From NCBI RefSeq assembly GCF_002836945.1, contig NZ_NIJM01000016.1, positions 25,102-89,101 on the forward strand: 64,000 nucleotides of DNA, given 5' to 3'. A model generated the notes under the pieces. The model worked only from the letters and a program-made list of their open reading frames with translations. It was not told where the DNA came from and searched no databases. Shown here one piece after another: positions 1 to 9,831 of the stretch. The translations under genes were made by a program, and so were the position numbers. How positions within the stretch are numbered: the first letter of the stretch is position 1; each line of letters opens with the position of its first letter. The DNA comes from Shewanella chilikensis. Its GTDB lineage: Bacteria > Pseudomonadota > Gammaproteobacteria > Enterobacterales > Shewanellaceae.

Positions 1-312
1 TATTCAATCGTGCAGGATTACTGCGGTCACGGCATAGGTGCCGGCTTCCACGAAGAACCACAGGTAGTGCACTACAAAAACAACGACAAGACCATACTGC
101 GCCCCGGCATGTGCTTTACCATTGAGCCGATGATCAACGCCGGTCGCCATACTTCTGTATTGAACAAGGATGACGGCTGGACTGTCACTACCTCAGATGG
201 TAAAAATTCAGCTCAGTGGGAACATACTCTGTTGATCACCCAGACCGGCGTAGAAGTTCTGACGCTGCGCGCCGAGGAAGATTTCCCGAGGATCATCAAT
301 CACGCCAAATAA
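1..312 (+). CDS. map: methionine aminopeptidase type I, C-terminal part
   Basis: Only the last 103 codons are present; the gene starts left of the window. The enzyme removes the initiator methionine from nascent cytosolic proteins using two metal ions. The visible part holds the conserved stretch [13 protein letters not shown], with a catalytic histidine, then [11 protein letters not shown] with a metal-binding glutamate, and near the end WEHTLLIT with the last metal-ligand glutamate. It ends in TAA 20 bases before glnD on the same strand, so the two are probably co-transcribed. The map-glnD-dapD order is common in gammaproteobacteria. Confidence 0.95.
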   Translation, partial: YSIVQDYCGHGIGAGFHEEPQVVHYKNNDKTILRPGMCFTIEPMINAGRHTSVLNKDDGWTVTTSDGKNSAQWEHTLLITQTGVEVLTLRAEEDFPRIINHAK

Positions 313-332
313 GGCGTCACCCAAGGAATAGA

Positions 333-2912
333 ATGAGCACAGCGCTGGCAGCCAAAACGGCACTTTGTGAGCAAAATCAGGCCCTGTTTGACAGGTTTAC
401 CTCGCGAGAAAAGATAGTCGAACTGGTTACCAGCCGCTGTCGCTTTGTCGATAAGCAGCTGATTGAACAATGGCAGGTCGAAGGGTTGGATGCTTATCCC
501 ATCGCCCTTATCGCCGTTGGCGGCTATGGCCGCGGCGAGCTGCACCCCTATTCAGACATAGATCTGCTGTTTCTGGTGGATGACAACCTGGACCCGGCAG
601 CCGAGAGCAGGCTCAGCGCCTATATCGCCTTTCTCTGGGACGCTGGTCTTGAAATAGGCCATAGTGTCAGAACCCTGAAAGAAACCCTGCAGCAGGGTCG
701 CCAGGACATCACAATAGCCACCAACCTATTGGAAGCCAGGTTGCTTACCGGCCCGGAAATCCTGTTTGATACTCTCTATGACGCGATTCGCGAGCACCAA
801 TTCTGGCCATCGAACGAGTTTTTCAGCGCCAAGCGCGATGAACAGCGCGCCCGCCACGCCAGGGCCAACGCCTTCGACCTCGAGCCCAATATCAAGACCT
901 GCCCCGGTGGCCTCAGGGATATTCAAACCATAGCCTGGGTCGCCATGCGCCACTTCGATGCCGCCAAACTCGAAGAGTTGGTCGGGCACGGTTTTCTGGA
1001 GCAGGCCGAACTCGAAGAGCTGCTGGAGTGTCAGCACTTCCTCTGGGAGCTGAGGTTTGCCCTGCACCTGGCATCGGGCCGCGACGAAAACCGTTTACTG
1101 TTTGACTTGCAACGCCAAGTAGCCGGCCTCATGGGTTACGAAGACGCTACCCAACTGGCTGTCGAGCAGATGATGAAGCACTATTACCGCACAGTGCGGC
1201 GGGTGATGGAGCTCAACGAGATGCTGCTGCAACTGTTCAAACGCGCCACCTTGGGACATACCCAAGCGCTGGAAATCCAGCCTATAGATGAACACTATCA
1301 GCGTCGCGGCCGCTTTATCGAGGCGCTGGACTTGGCGCTGTTTGACGATCCGGAAGAAATCGTCAGGCTGTTTTTGCATGTGGCCCGCAATTCCAACATT
1401 CAGGGGATTTACGCCCCAACCCTGAGGGCACTGAGAAGAGCCAGACGGGCCCAGCCACAACCTCTGATGGCCCGGGAGGGCTGCCGCAGGGTATTTATGG
1501 AAATTCTCCGCCATCCTCGCGGTATTGCCGCTCTGTCGCTGATGCACAAACACGGGGTGATGTCGGCTTATTTACCTGCCTGGCGCGCCATTGAGGGCCA
1601 GATGCAGTTCGACCTCTTCCACGCCTACACTGTGGATGAACACACCCACAGGCTGCTGCTCAATATCGACAAATTTGCCCAGGCAGAACAGAAAGAGGAA
1701 TTCCCACTCGGCTCGGTACTGATCAATCAGTTGCCAAAAAAGGGGCTTCTGGTATTGGCGGCCATTTTCCACGACATCGCCAAGGGGCGCGGCGGCGATC
1801 ACAGTAAGCTCGGAGCCGTCGATGCGCTGGAATTTTGCAAACTGCACGGCCTCAACGACCACGACGGCCGCTTAGTCAGCTGGTTGGTGGAGAATCATCT
1901 GTTGATGTCGATTGTCGCCCAGCGGCGGGATATTTCCGATCCGGAAGTGGTCGCCGACTTTGCCGATAAAGTTCGCGATGCGGTGCACCTGAGTTACCTC
2001 TACTGCCTGACGGTAGCCGATATCTGTGCCACCAATGAAAAAACCTGGAACAACTGGAAGGGCTCTCTGCTGAGGGATCTCTATTTTGCCACTCAGAGGG
2101 TGCTTGCCCGCGGCAAAGAAAAACCTGTGGATATTCGTGCTCGGGTGCGGGAGCATCAAGCCAAGGCCAAGAAAGAGTTGCTGCGGCGCGGCTTCAAGGA
2201 AAAAGCGCTGGATCTGTTATGGCAGAGATTCAAGGCCGATTACTTTTTGCGTCATCAACCCAATCAAATCGCCTGGCACGCCGAAGCCATTCTCAAGCAC
2301 AAGCAGGATGAACCTCTGGTGATGGTATCCAAACACACCACCCGTGGCGGCACCGAGCTGTTTGTCTACTGCCAGGACAAACCCAAGCTGTTTGCCACTG
2401 TGATGGCGGTGCTGGACAACAAGAATATCAATGTTCATGATGCCAACATTATGACATCCAAGGACAATTACGCTCTGGATACCTTTGTGATCCTCGAGCA
2501 GGACGGCAAAGCTGTCAGTCAGCTATCGCGGATACAAAGCATACGCAAGGCCCTTGGCAAGGCGCTCAGTGGCGAACAACCCAAGCTCCCGCGCTTTCGC
2601 AAGTTGTCGCGCAAGATGAAACCTTTTAAAGTTCCGACTCAGGTCAGTTTTCTGCCGACCCGCCGCCATGGTACAAGTATGATGGAACTGATAGCCTTGG
2701 ATAGCCCGGGTCTGCTGGCCAAGATAGGTGAAACCTTCTATCGCTGTGATGTCACCCTTCTGGCGGCCAAGATCACCACGATAGGCGAGCGCGCCGAGGA
2801 CTTTTTTATTCTACAAACCAATCAGGGACTGGCACTGGATGAAGCCCAGCAACACAGGCTGAAAGAGTCACTGATCAGTGCCCTGTCCCAATTCGGGACC
2901 CCAACAACCTAA
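333..2912 (+). CDS. glnD: [protein-PII] uridylyltransferase / uridylyl-removing enzyme
   Basis: Bifunctional nitrogen sensor that adds UMP to PII proteins when glutamine is low and removes it when glutamine is high. The 859-residue protein has the full architecture: nucleotidyltransferase motif [17 protein letters not shown] near residues 63-80, an HD hydrolase motif ([13 protein letters not shown]) near 478-491, and two C-terminal ACT domains (about 670-730 and 780-845) that sense glutamine. The reading frame is open further upstream, but the ATG at 333 follows an AAGGA ribosome site at 323-327 and fits the family N-terminus. It sits between map and dapD on the same strand with short gaps. 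Confidence 0.97.
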   Translation: MSTALAAKTALCEQNQALFDRFTSREKIVELVTSRCRFVDKQLIEQWQVEGLDAYPIALIAVGGYGRGELHPYSDIDLLFLVDDNLDPAAESRLSAYIAFLWDAGLEIGHSVRTLKETLQQGRQDITIATNLLEARLLTGPEILFDTLYDAIREHQFWPSNEFFSAKRDEQRARHARANAFDLEPNIKTCPGGLRDIQTIAWVAMRHFDAAKLEELVGHGFLEQAELEELLECQHFLWELRFALHLASGRDENRLLFDLQRQVAGLMGYEDATQLAVEQMMKHYYRTVRRVMELNEMLLQLFKRATLGHTQALEIQPIDEHYQRRGRFIEALDLALFDDPEEIVRLFLHVARNSNIQGIYAPTLRALRRARRAQPQPLMAREGCRRVFMEILRHPRGIAALSLMHKHGVMSAYLPAWRAIEGQMQFDLFHAYTVDEHTHRLLLNIDKFAQAEQKEEFPLGSVLINQLPKKGLLVLAAIFHDIAKGRGGDHSKLGAVDALEFCKLHGLNDHDGRLVSWLVENHLLMSIVAQRRDISDPEVVADFADKVRDAVHLSYLYCLTVADICATNEKTWNNWKGSLLRDLYFATQRVLARGKEKPVDIRARVREHQAKAKKELLRRGFKEKALDLLWQRFKADYFLRHQPNQIAWHAEAILKHKQDEPLVMVSKHTTRGGTELFVYCQDKPKLFATVMAVLDNKNINVHDANIMTSKDNYALDTFVILEQDGKAVSQLSRIQSIRKALGKALSGEQPKLPRFRKLSRKMKPFKVPTQVSFLPTRRHGTSMMELIALDSPGLLAKIGETFYRCDVTLLAAKITTIGERAEDFFILQTNQGLALDEAQQHRLKESLISALSQFGTPTT

Positions 2913-2929
2913 GTAAACGGGAGAAACCA

Positions 2930-3754
2930 ATGGAGGCTTTACGCCAACGTATTGAGGCGGCTTTTGAAGCTCGCGCACAGATAAGCCCAACCACAGTTGA
3001 CGCCGAGCTGCGTGCCGACGTGGAACGAGTGATTGACATGCTGGACAGAGGCGAGGCCCGAGTGGCCGAGAAACTGGACGGCCAATGGCATGTGCACCAA
3101 TGGCTCAAGAAAGCCGTTTTGCTGTCTTTCCGCATCTTCGACAATGGCGTAATCGACGGGGCCGAAACCAAGTATTTCGACAAAGTACCACAAAAGTTTG
3201 CCGCCTATGATGAAGCGCGTTTTCGCGCCGAAGCCATACGTGTCGTGCCACCTGCTGCAGTACGTAAAGGCTCTTTCATCGGTAAAAACACTGTGCTTAT
3301 GCCCTCTTACGTTAACCTGGGCGCCTATGTAGATGAAGGCACCATGGTCGACACCTGGGCCACGGTTGGCTCCTGCGCACAAATTGGCAAGAACGTGCAC
3401 CTCTCCGGCGGTGTCGGCATCGGTGGCGTACTTGAGCCACTGCAGGCCGGCCCGACCATTATTGAAGACAACTGCTTTATCGGTGCCCGCTCTGAAATAG
3501 TTGAAGGCGTAGTAGTCGAGGCAGGCTCAGTGATCTCCATGGGGGTCTATATCGGCCAGAGCACTCGCATCTATGACCGCGAAACCGGTGAAATTCACTA
3601 TGGCCGGGTTCCAGCAGGTTCTGTGGTGGTGTCAGGCACCCTGCCATCCAGTTGCGGCAAGTACAACCTTTACGCCGCCATCATAGTCAAGAAAGTAGAC
3701 GAAAAGACCCGTGGTAAAGTGGGTATCAACGAACTGCTGCGGATGGTCGACTGA
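2930..3754 (+). CDS. dapD: 2,3,4,5-tetrahydropyridine-2,6-dicarboxylate N-succinyltransferase
   Basis: Catalyses the succinyl-CoA dependent step of lysine and diaminopimelate synthesis. The 274-residue length is typical for the family. The N-terminal helical domain (1-100) is followed by a left-handed beta-helix of hexapeptide repeats (about 105-235), seen in stretches such as [23 protein letters not shown] and the glycine-rich [12 protein letters not shown]. The ATG follows a GGGAG ribosome site and lies 17 bases after the glnD stop, so it is probably in the same transcript. Confidence 0.97.
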   Translation: MEALRQRIEAAFEARAQISPTTVDAELRADVERVIDMLDRGEARVAEKLDGQWHVHQWLKKAVLLSFRIFDNGVIDGAETKYFDKVPQKFAAYDEARFRAEAIRVVPPAAVRKGSFIGKNTVLMPSYVNLGAYVDEGTMVDTWATVGSCAQIGKNVHLSGGVGIGGVLEPLQAGPTIIEDNCFIGARSEIVEGVVVEAGSVISMGVYIGQSTRIYDRETGEIHYGRVPAGSVVVSGTLPSSCGKYNLYAAIIVKKVDEKTRGKVGINELLRMVD

Positions 3755-3814
3755 CCCTTGCCCTCGGGAGCTAACCTCGAGCAATAAACGCTTTATTAGG
3801 TCAGTATCCCATCT

Positions 3815-3857
3815 ATGTGTCTGTCTGCTCTGCCCATAAGGGCACAGGCAGACACAT
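3815..3857 (+). terminator. hairpin downstream of dapD, possible terminator
   Basis: Nine-base perfect arms ATGTGTCTG (3815-3823) and CAGACACAT (3849-3857) enclose a second small stem TGCCC-ataa-GGGCA. Only a short T-rich tail (TTTACTT) follows, so it is a weak candidate intrinsic terminator for dapD or an mRNA-stabilising hairpin. Confidence 0.4.
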
Positions 3858-4010
3858 TTACTTACCAAGAGACAAACTTCCACACCTTGGGACACGCCCT
3901 GCCCAAACAGCAACAACTGCTGACAGAAAGCCTCTATTCAATCACTGGAAAATGCCGCTGCTGCGACTGTACTTAAGTGGTACTTGAAGCATCCCGAAAA
4001 GGAGCAAGCC

Positions 4011-4376
4011 ATGAACATTTGCCAACGTACCCGCACCGGCGCCGTATTACTGGCTGTGGCCGGCCTGAGCTTTGGCTCTCTCAGTGCCCAGGCTGCAATG
4101 GATCCTTATATTGAGCAGGCGTTGATCCAGGTCTGTAAGTCCAGTGCCAGCAACAGCATGATAGAATTTTCCACCACCCTGCGTGAGTACCGGATCAATG
4201 AACAGCGAGTGTTCCCTCGACTGGTATGCAATGGTGAGTCACTGCATCAATTTGCCATGAGTCATGGCGCCGATCGCACCGCCAAAAAGATTGGCCGCTT
4301 CCTGCCCGGCAAAGTGACCATTTCCGATATGGCTATGATCCCAGAGGAGGAAAAACTCTACGTGAGTTTCCGCTGA
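4011..4376 (+). CDS. DUF3718 family small exported protein
   Basis: A 121-residue protein with an N-terminal signal peptide: basic start, hydrophobic TGAVLLAVAGLSFGSLS, then a likely cleavage after AQA at about residue 28. The mature part has two cysteines and resembles the DUF3718 proteins I know from Shewanella and relatives; function is unknown. The start at 4011 is preceded by AAAAGGAG at 3998-4005, which favours it over an in-frame ATG at 3984. It stands alone between dapD and the convergent purU, with an upstream gap that can hold its own promoter. The likely location is the periplasm. Confidence 0.8.
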   Translation: MNICQRTRTGAVLLAVAGLSFGSLSAQAAMDPYIEQALIQVCKSSASNSMIEFSTTLREYRINEQRVFPRLVCNGESLHQFAMSHGADRTAKKIGRFLPGKVTISDMAMIPEEEKLYVSFR

Positions 4377-4401
4377 ATCTACTGAGCCCCAAATACTCGG
4401 G

Positions 4402-5235
4402 TTAAAATACCAAGGTCTTGTTGCCGTACACCACGACCTGTTCGTTGAGTACCAGCGCCAGAGCCCGGCTAAGAACACTTTTTTCCACATCTCGGCCGGC
4501 TTTGGCCATATCTGCCGCGCTGTAACTGTGATCCACAGGGATCACATCCTGCTTGATGATAGGTCCCTCATCCAAACAGTTATTCACAAAGTGTGCCGTG
4601 GCACCAATAATTTTCACCCCGCGCTCCCACGCCTGACGATAGGGATTGGCGCCGATAAAGGCCGGCAGAAAGGAGTGATGAATATTGATTATCTTATTGG
4701 GATACTGCTCGACAAACTCTGGGGTGAGTACTCGCATATATTTGGCCAGTACCAGGTACTCAGGCTGGTAGCCGGCAATAATTTCCAACATGGCACGCTC
4801 GTGGGCGCTGCGATCCAGCCCCTGATGGCTGACGTGATGAAAAGGCACCTCAAACTTAGCCGCCAGCGGTGCCAGTGTGTCGTAGTTGGCCACTATGGCG
4901 GCGATTTCCACATCGAGGGCACCATAGTAGGTTTTCATCAAGAGATCACCGAGGCAATGGGCCTCCTTGGTCGCCAGCACCACTATGCGCTTGCGTCCGG
5001 CATCCACCAGTTTCATATGGTTTTGCTTGGGCAGTACCTCGGCCAACTCCTTTAGCAGCTTAGTTTCATCGAATTCGCCTTCAAGTTCGGTTCGCATGAA
5101 AAAGCGCCCCTGTTGATTATCGACAAACTCGTTGTTCTTGATGATGTTCAGTCTGTGCTGAAAGCACACTCCAGTCACTCTGGCGATAAGCCCATATTCA
5201 TCGGCACAATCAATCATCAGTATTTTGCGTGGCAT
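4402..5235 (-). CDS. purU: formyltetrahydrofolate deformylase
   Basis: Hydrolyses 10-formyltetrahydrofolate to formate and tetrahydrofolate, balancing one-carbon pools and supplying formate to PurT. The 277-residue protein has an N-terminal ACT domain (about 1-80, beginning PRKILMIDCADEYGLIARVTG) and a C-terminal formyltransferase-like domain with the active-site stretches NIHHSFLPAF and TAHFVNNCLDEGPII. The open frame extends 13 codons upstream, but the ATG at 5235 has an AGGAA ribosome site just before it and matches the usual length. It is the last gene of a leftward run after the PTS gene (86-base gap). Confidence 0.95.
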   Translation of the reverse strand: MPRKILMIDCADEYGLIARVTGVCFQHRLNIIKNNEFVDNQQGRFFMRTELEGEFDETKLLKELAEVLPKQNHMKLVDAGRKRIVVLATKEAHCLGDLLMKTYYGALDVEIAAIVANYDTLAPLAAKFEVPFHHVSHQGLDRSAHERAMLEIIAGYQPEYLVLAKYMRVLTPEFVEQYPNKIINIHHSFLPAFIGANPYRQAWERGVKIIGATAHFVNNCLDEGPIIKQDVIPVDHSYSAADMAKAGRDVEKSVLSRALALVLNEQVVVYGNKTLVF

Positions 5236-5321
5236 ATCGGTTCCTGTCGCAGTATCAAAGTTTGAATATGCCACAGTCTCGCCGCTGGTGCGCTTAAAAT
5301 TTATTCATTGAAAGCAGCTCG

Positions 5322-6803
5322 TTATCCCCGGCTGGCCTGACGACTATCCAGATACCTTTGCAAAAGCCCTCTCAAGGTCTCGGCCTTGGTGCCAAACACC
5401 ACCTGAACACCCTGCCCCACCACTATCACGCCCTTGGCACCCAATCCCAATAGGCGGGATTTATCCACTAGCTCAGGACGTTCGACGCTCAGGCGCAAAC
5501 GGGTCATACAGGCACTGAGGTTGCGGATATTGGCGGCGCCGCCAAGGGCACCTATCATGGCCAGCAGATTGCCGCCCGAGGCATTTTCCGGCTCCAGCCG
5601 CCCCGGCGTCTTGAGATTGAATGCCATAATGGAAGCACGGAAAATCAGGTAATAGATGACAGCTGTCAAGGGACCCAGGATCAGAAACCAACCGGCGTTG
5701 GCAGATTGATGCCACAGAAGGGCAAAATCCAGCAAACCGTTGGAAAACACCAGCCCATAGTGAATATCGAGCCAGATACAGACTGCATAAGCCAGCCCAG
5801 TCAGCAGTGCGTGCACCAGATACAGCAAAGGCGCCACAAACAGGAAGGCAAACTCAATCGGCTCTGTCACCCCGGTGAGCCAACTGGTGGCCGCCGCCGA
5901 CAGCATGATGCCTGCCACCCGATTGCGTTCACTCTTGTCGGCACAGCGCCAAATCGCCAGGGCCGCCGCCGGCAGACCCCACATTTTGATGAGATAGCCC
6001 CCGGCCAGATTGCCGGCCTGGGGATCGCCGGCAAGGTAGCGCGCCACTTCGCCTCTGAGCCATTGACCATCCTGATAATACTGCCCAAGTTCCAGGTAGA
6101 AAGGCGCATTCCAGATATGGTGCAGCCCAAGTGGCAACAAAAGGCGTTCCACTGTGCCATAGATGGCAAAGGCCAGCTGCGGCTTTTGATACACAGCCCA
6201 GTTGGAGAACACCTCAATATAGTGAGCCAAAGGTGGCCAGATAAGCGCCAACAAATAAGCCAGTAACATAGCCAACGGCAGCATCAGCAATGGCGCACTG
6301 CGGCGGCCCTCAAAAAAGGAAAAGATAGCCGGCAAACGCAAGTGACGACTCATGGCCATCACCAGGCAGGTCATTACCCCGAGCAACATACCACCGGCTA
6401 TACCTGTATCTATGGTCTCCACTCCGAGCCAAACCGAGGTATGCACGGGGTTTTGCGAGGAAAGCAGCGATAAAGTGGAATTGAATACCCCAAAACCGAA
6501 CGCTGCGCTGAAGGCGGCAATCCCCTGATCGCGGCAAAAACCTATGGCAATGGCGATGGCAAACAGCAGCGGCATCATAGTGAAGATGAGATTGCCTGTG
6601 GTGGCAAACAGCTCATTGAGCGAAGGAGACAAAATACCTGTCGGCGTACTGGCCAGGCCTTTCATCACCCCGGCAGCGGGCAAGATAGCTATGGGGACAA
6701 GCAGCGCCTGACTCAGGCGCTGAGCAAACTTAAACCAATGTTGTGAAAAGCCTTTCAGGCGCCCGCTTCTGTTTTCAGCAGGGGTAGCCAGTTGTTGAGC
6801 CAT
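5322..6803 (-). CDS. PTS sugar transporter, EIIC-EIIB fusion, glucose/N-acetylglucosamine superfamily
   Basis: Membrane permease that imports a sugar with phosphorylation by the phosphotransferase system. About ten hydrophobic segments form the EIIC domain (residues about 20-400), with family stretches such as ALLVPIAILPAAGV and LGLHHIWNAPFY. A short linker leads to the EIIB domain (about 410-490), whose phosphorylated cysteine is Cys432 in LSACMTRLRL. No EIIA domain is attached, so a separate EIIA is needed. The ATG lies 49 bases inside the end of yqcA, with a GAGG ribosome site, suggesting translational coupling. The family covers glucose, N-acetylglucosamine and maltose-type carriers; I cannot choose the sugar. 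No sugar-catabolic gene is adjacent. Confidence 0.9.
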   Translation of the reverse strand: MAQQLATPAENRSGRLKGFSQHWFKFAQRLSQALLVPIAILPAAGVMKGLASTPTGILSPSLNELFATTGNLIFTMMPLLFAIAIAIGFCRDQGIAAFSAAFGFGVFNSTLSLLSSQNPVHTSVWLGVETIDTGIAGGMLLGVMTCLVMAMSRHLRLPAIFSFFEGRRSAPLLMLPLAMLLAYLLALIWPPLAHYIEVFSNWAVYQKPQLAFAIYGTVERLLLPLGLHHIWNAPFYLELGQYYQDGQWLRGEVARYLAGDPQAGNLAGGYLIKMWGLPAAALAIWRCADKSERNRVAGIMLSAAATSWLTGVTEPIEFAFLFVAPLLYLVHALLTGLAYAVCIWLDIHYGLVFSNGLLDFALLWHQSANAGWFLILGPLTAVIYYLIFRASIMAFNLKTPGRLEPENASGGNLLAMIGALGGAANIRNLSACMTRLRLSVERPELVDKSRLLGLGAKGVIVVGQGVQVVFGTKAETLRGLLQRYLDSRQASRG

Positions 6804-7219
6804 TCTTGAGCCTCGACCTCGGGTTCCATGGTTTCGCAGGCATCAATCTCCAAACGCTCACCGATACGTTTGGCACCAAGCTCCGCAAACAGTTCATCCA
6901 ATTGTTTACCGGCACCACAGAAGGTCTCATAGCTCGAGTCTCCCAGGGCAATAACCCCGTATCTAAGCTCTGGTAAGTAGGGGGCCGTATCTTTCAGTTC
7001 CAAAAACCAAGGCAAAATATCATCCGGAAGATCCCCTTGCCCGGTAGTGGAAGATATCAGCAACAAATACTCATCGGCAGTCGGTACATATCCTTTAAGC
7101 TCATGACTTTGCCAAAGTTTGGCATCCACACCATGAGTCTGGAACTGCTTCTGGAGCGTCTCGGCAACAAACTGGGCATTACCATAGACAGTTCCAAACA
7201 CCAGGTTCACTTTTTTCAT
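6755..7219 (-). CDS. yqcA: YqcA-type flavodoxin
   Basis: A 154-residue FMN-binding flavodoxin of the short YqcA/MioC group. The FMN phosphate loop is seen at the N-terminus (FGTVYGNAQF), followed by STTGQGDLPDDI near residues 57-68 and RYGVIALGDSSYETFCGAG near 88-106. Length, sequence and the neighbours truC and yqcC point to YqcA rather than MioC. The open frame runs 31 codons further upstream; the ATG at 7219 fits the flavodoxin N-terminus. Its 3' end overlaps the PTS gene. The redox partner is not known from sequence. Confidence 0.9.
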   Translation of the reverse strand: MKKVNLVFGTVYGNAQFVAETLQKQFQTHGVDAKLWQSHELKGYVPTADEYLLLISSTTGQGDLPDDILPWFLELKDTAPYLPELRYGVIALGDSSYETFCGAGKQLDELFAELGAKRIGERLEIDACETMEPEVEAQEWLNNWLPLLKTEAGA

Positions 7220-7275
7220 GTTATACTCTGCACCTCGGAGCCAATATTCATTGTTCTCCACCATACTGTATCGTC

Positions 7276-7298
7276 TGCTTATGCTGCAAGCATAAGCA
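7276..7298. other. perfect inverted repeat upstream of yqcA, and the 7220-7518 spacer
   Basis: Nine-base arms TGCTTATGC and GCATAAGCA with a five-base loop lie 57 bases before the yqcA start. There is no T-tract, so this is not a typical intrinsic terminator; it could be an operator or a leader hairpin. Apart from this palindrome and the element at 7519-7580, I see no gene in the gap between yqcA and truC. Confidence 0.4.
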
Positions 7299-7518
7299 TC
7301 AACAGACACCAAGCCGACACGCCATTGGCGATAAGGAAACGCAGCGATGCGACAGAGCAGCAGACAGAAACTTCAGAAGCAACATCAAAGGGCAACTCAT
7401 GTGCGCCGTATGTGTTACTTTAGAGCCGCTCAACAAGACCAACACCATGCCCACTATCCACTCGACGCCTACCGTCCCTTGCTTGACATGATGCACCAGC
7501 GCACCAATAAAGACGAAA

Positions 7519-7580
7519 CCTAAGGAAGGTGCGAACAAGTCCCATGTGTGCCACGAGGACTTATTCGCACCTTCCCTAAG
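7519..7580. repeat. 62-base palindromic element
   Basis: Two 24-base arms (7519-7542 and 7557-7580) match at 21 of 24 positions as inverted repeats around a 14-base loop. The core is GGAAGGTGCGAAYAAGTCC. The right arm overlaps the TAG stop of truC at 7576. A single arm with the core GAAGGTGCGAATAAG recurs at 63583-63597. The form fits a small mobile element (MITE-like) or paired terminal repeats, and it may also end the truC transcript. Confidence 0.6.
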
Positions 7581-8418
7581 CCAGCAGTAAACCGCTGTCT
7601 GACTCAAGCTGGGACTCATCCCAGCCCAGGCCATCGAACACTTGCTGCCATTCGGCCTCCGGCTCTGTCACTATGGTGACGGGTTCGCCTGTCTTTGGGT
7701 GAGTGAAGCTCAAGCTCTGAGCCAGCAACCATAAACGGTTGAGACCAAAGTGTTCACGAAAGAAACGGTTTTGCTTGCCATCGCCGTGGGTGGTGTCGCC
7801 GATAATGGGGTGACGCAGATGTGCCATATGCCTTCTGAGTTGATGCTTTCGTCCGGTTAACGGCGAAAGGCGCATCAAGGCGAAACGACTGCTGGGATAC
7901 CGCCCTGATGGGAAAGGGATCTCAGCATTGAGTAGCGGCGCATATTGAGTAATGGCATCCTGGGCTTCCTTGTTGTGATCGGCATGTTTATCGGCCACGG
8001 CATCGAGCTCTTCTTTGAGTGGATAGTCGAGCGTACCGGCTTGGTGCATATTGCCGCGCACCAGGGCCAGGTATTCCTTACGCGTCTCGCGCCCAGCAAA
8101 CTGCTGACACAAAATAGCAGCAACTTCACTGCTCTTGGCAAACAACAGGACGCCCGAGGTCGGCCTATCCAACCTGTGCACAGGAAACACGTGGCAACCC
8201 ACCAGATCCCGGGTCAGCTGCATGGCAAAAAAACGCTCTTTTCGCGCCAGATAGGTTCTGTGCACCAGCAATCCGGCCGGTTTATGAATGGCAACCAGGT
8301 GTTCATCTTCATAGAGGATACGGATCTCGGGGCATTCTTCATCCACAGGAGTCAAAGGTTGCTCCGAAAGCTCGGCTTGAAGCTGAGTCTCATCTTGCTT
8401 GTTTGGTAAGGAGTTCAT
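7576..8418 (-). CDS. truC: tRNA pseudouridine(65) synthase
   Basis: Isomerises U65 in the T-stem of certain tRNAs. The 280-residue protein belongs to the RluA family: it has HRLDRPTSGVLLFAKS with the catalytic aspartate near residue 85, and the C-terminal GRKHQLRRHMAHLRHPIIGD typical of TruC. It carries roughly 30 extra N-terminal residues compared with the E. coli protein. The start overlaps the end of yqcC by 29 bases, and the order yqcC-truC-yqcA is as in E. coli. Its stop lies inside the palindromic element. Confidence 0.93.
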   Translation of the reverse strand: MNSLPNKQDETQLQAELSEQPLTPVDEECPEIRILYEDEHLVAIHKPAGLLVHRTYLARKERFFAMQLTRDLVGCHVFPVHRLDRPTSGVLLFAKSSEVAAILCQQFAGRETRKEYLALVRGNMHQAGTLDYPLKEELDAVADKHADHNKEAQDAITQYAPLLNAEIPFPSGRYPSSRFALMRLSPLTGRKHQLRRHMAHLRHPIIGDTTHGDGKQNRFFREHFGLNRLWLLAQSLSFTHPKTGEPVTIVTEPEAEWQQVFDGLGWDESQLESDSGLLLA

Positions 8419-8713
8419 CCAAGGCTCTCAACAAAGTGATCAAATTACGGTAGGTGGGCGCTTCACCCCAAACGTGCTCGGCCATAGGCGCAGTTGCTAT
8501 GGACGATGGCAACGGCATTTGTGCTTCTATCAGTAGGCGCATTTTCGGCAACAGAATAAACTGCAGCCAAGCTTCAAACGCCATGCTATCGCAGGCAAAG
8601 GGCACCTGGCTGGTCAAGGCTGCCTCGTCTGGAGCAGTTGTGCTCCACATTCCCAGCGCTTTCAATTCGACCTCTAAGGCCAACAGGAGTTTTTCAGTCG
8701 CCAGAAAAGGCAT
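8390..8713 (-). CDS. yqcC: YqcC family protein
   Basis: A 107-residue all-helical cytosolic protein of the YqcC family, recognisable from the VPFACDSMAFEAWLQFILLPKM stretch in the middle. Function is unknown. A GAGG ribosome site lies 11 bases before the ATG. It is the first gene of the leftward yqcC-truC-yqcA set and overlaps truC. Its 5' end faces the divergent DUF3549 gene across about 100 bases that must hold both promoters. Confidence 0.88.
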   Translation of the reverse strand: MPFLATEKLLLALEVELKALGMWSTTAPDEAALTSQVPFACDSMAFEAWLQFILLPKMRLLIEAQMPLPSSIATAPMAEHVWGEAPTYRNLITLLRALDELLTKQAR

Positions 8714-8817
8714 CTGTTACCTCGCAGATCCAAAACAATAAATTGGCGTCAATCATACCATCGGGCCAAGCTTATCCCTATAATGCACCGCATTTGTTGT
8801 ACAAGAGTCAAACGAGC

Positions 8818-9831
8818 ATGGACAGTATCACTACCCTCAGCGAACTTCTCAGCGCCGCCAACACCCAATATCAGGTCTATGATCTCGGCCGCAGGGTGCA
8901 GCACATAGATCCCATGGCTTTTCATCAAATAGAAGCCCTTCAAAGCCCCTACCCCTTTCCCATTCAAGGGCACGCCCAGTTTGCCCTGGTGTTCTGGGAT
9001 GGCAGTAATCAGCAGTATATCTGGTTCTTGAAATTACCCTTGGATGAGCGCGGACTCCTGGTCCCCGCTGCGCGTAGCCAGTTTATTCAGATGCTGCTTG
9101 AAGCCATGGGGGAAAACCTGACCCGTGAACTGAGTGAAGCCCAGCAGCAACAGATGGCCAATCACCCCTTCAGTTTCAAGCCATCGCAGGAAAAATTGGC
9201 CCTGTTCAACGCCTTGGTGCGTAAACAATTGGGACAAGCCGCTTCGGTACAGTATGAATATGCCTGCCAATACCTGAGCGGCAAGGTGGCTGCCGATAAC
9301 TGGCAACATCTGGGACTGCAAGGGCTGGCGGATATCTGTGCCCGGGTCAATGAACTGGACCACTCAGCCCTGTTGCAGCAAGGATTGAACAAAGGCGCCA
9401 CCGAGGTGCAGATTGCCCTTTGCCAACAATTGGAACATATATTGCTGCCTGAGCCGCTTGCCGAAACGATCTTCCAGGCATTCAAAGAAGCTGCCCCTGA
9501 GCATAAGGTTTACTTCCTTCGCGCCTTGGCGTCTCACCCGGGACTCTGCCAACAGGCGATAACTGAGCTGGACAAGCAACAAACGCTAAATATTGATGCC
9601 CTGGTCGCCATCGCCGCCCGCTGCTGGCTTAGTCTGAAACAGGATGAATGCCGCAAAATTTATCTCGAGGCTTTGGCTTTGCAGGAGCAAAGCTTCTTTA
9701 ATCAAATCTTTGCTGATATTGTGGCCATACCCGGGATACGTACCCAGGTATTGAGCGAACTTCGCAATCCTCACCGCAGTGACCGCCTATCCGGCGCCAT
9801 TGGCGGTCTGTTCAGGGCGACCACAGAATGA
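8818..9831 (+). CDS. DUF3549 family protein
   Basis: A 337-residue cytosolic protein without membrane segments or signal peptide. I recognise it as DUF3549, a family of unknown function in Shewanella, Vibrio and relatives. The first half has a mixed fold with aromatic-rich stretches (FALVFWDGSNQQYIWFLKLP); the second half (about 170-337) looks like helical repeats. An open frame runs upstream to 8638, but that part overlaps yqcC on the other strand. The ATG at 8818 gives the expected family N-terminus MDSITTLSELL. It overlaps the next gene by the ATGA junction, so the two form an operon. Confidence 0.85.
   Translation: MDSITTLSELLSAANTQYQVYDLGRRVQHIDPMAFHQIEALQSPYPFPIQGHAQFALVFWDGSNQQYIWFLKLPLDERGLLVPAARSQFIQMLLEAMGENLTRELSEAQQQQMANHPFSFKPSQEKLALFNALVRKQLGQAASVQYEYACQYLSGKVAADNWQHLGLQGLADICARVNELDHSALLQQGLNKGATEVQIALCQQLEHILLPEPLAETIFQAFKEAAPEHKVYFLRALASHPGLCQQAITELDKQQTLNIDALVAIAARCWLSLKQDECRKIYLEALALQEQSFFNQIFADIVAIPGIRTQVLSELRNPHRSDRLSGAIGGLFRATTE

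Noticed and set aside
6755..7219. MioC as the name of the flavodoxin
   Set aside because: The sequence fits YqcA better and the neighbours truC and yqcC are those of yqcA, not of the mioC-mnmG region.
7299..7634. 111-codon minus-strand frame between yqcA and truC
   Set aside because: It crosses the palindromic element and overlaps the end of truC in another frame. No ribosome site or family match.
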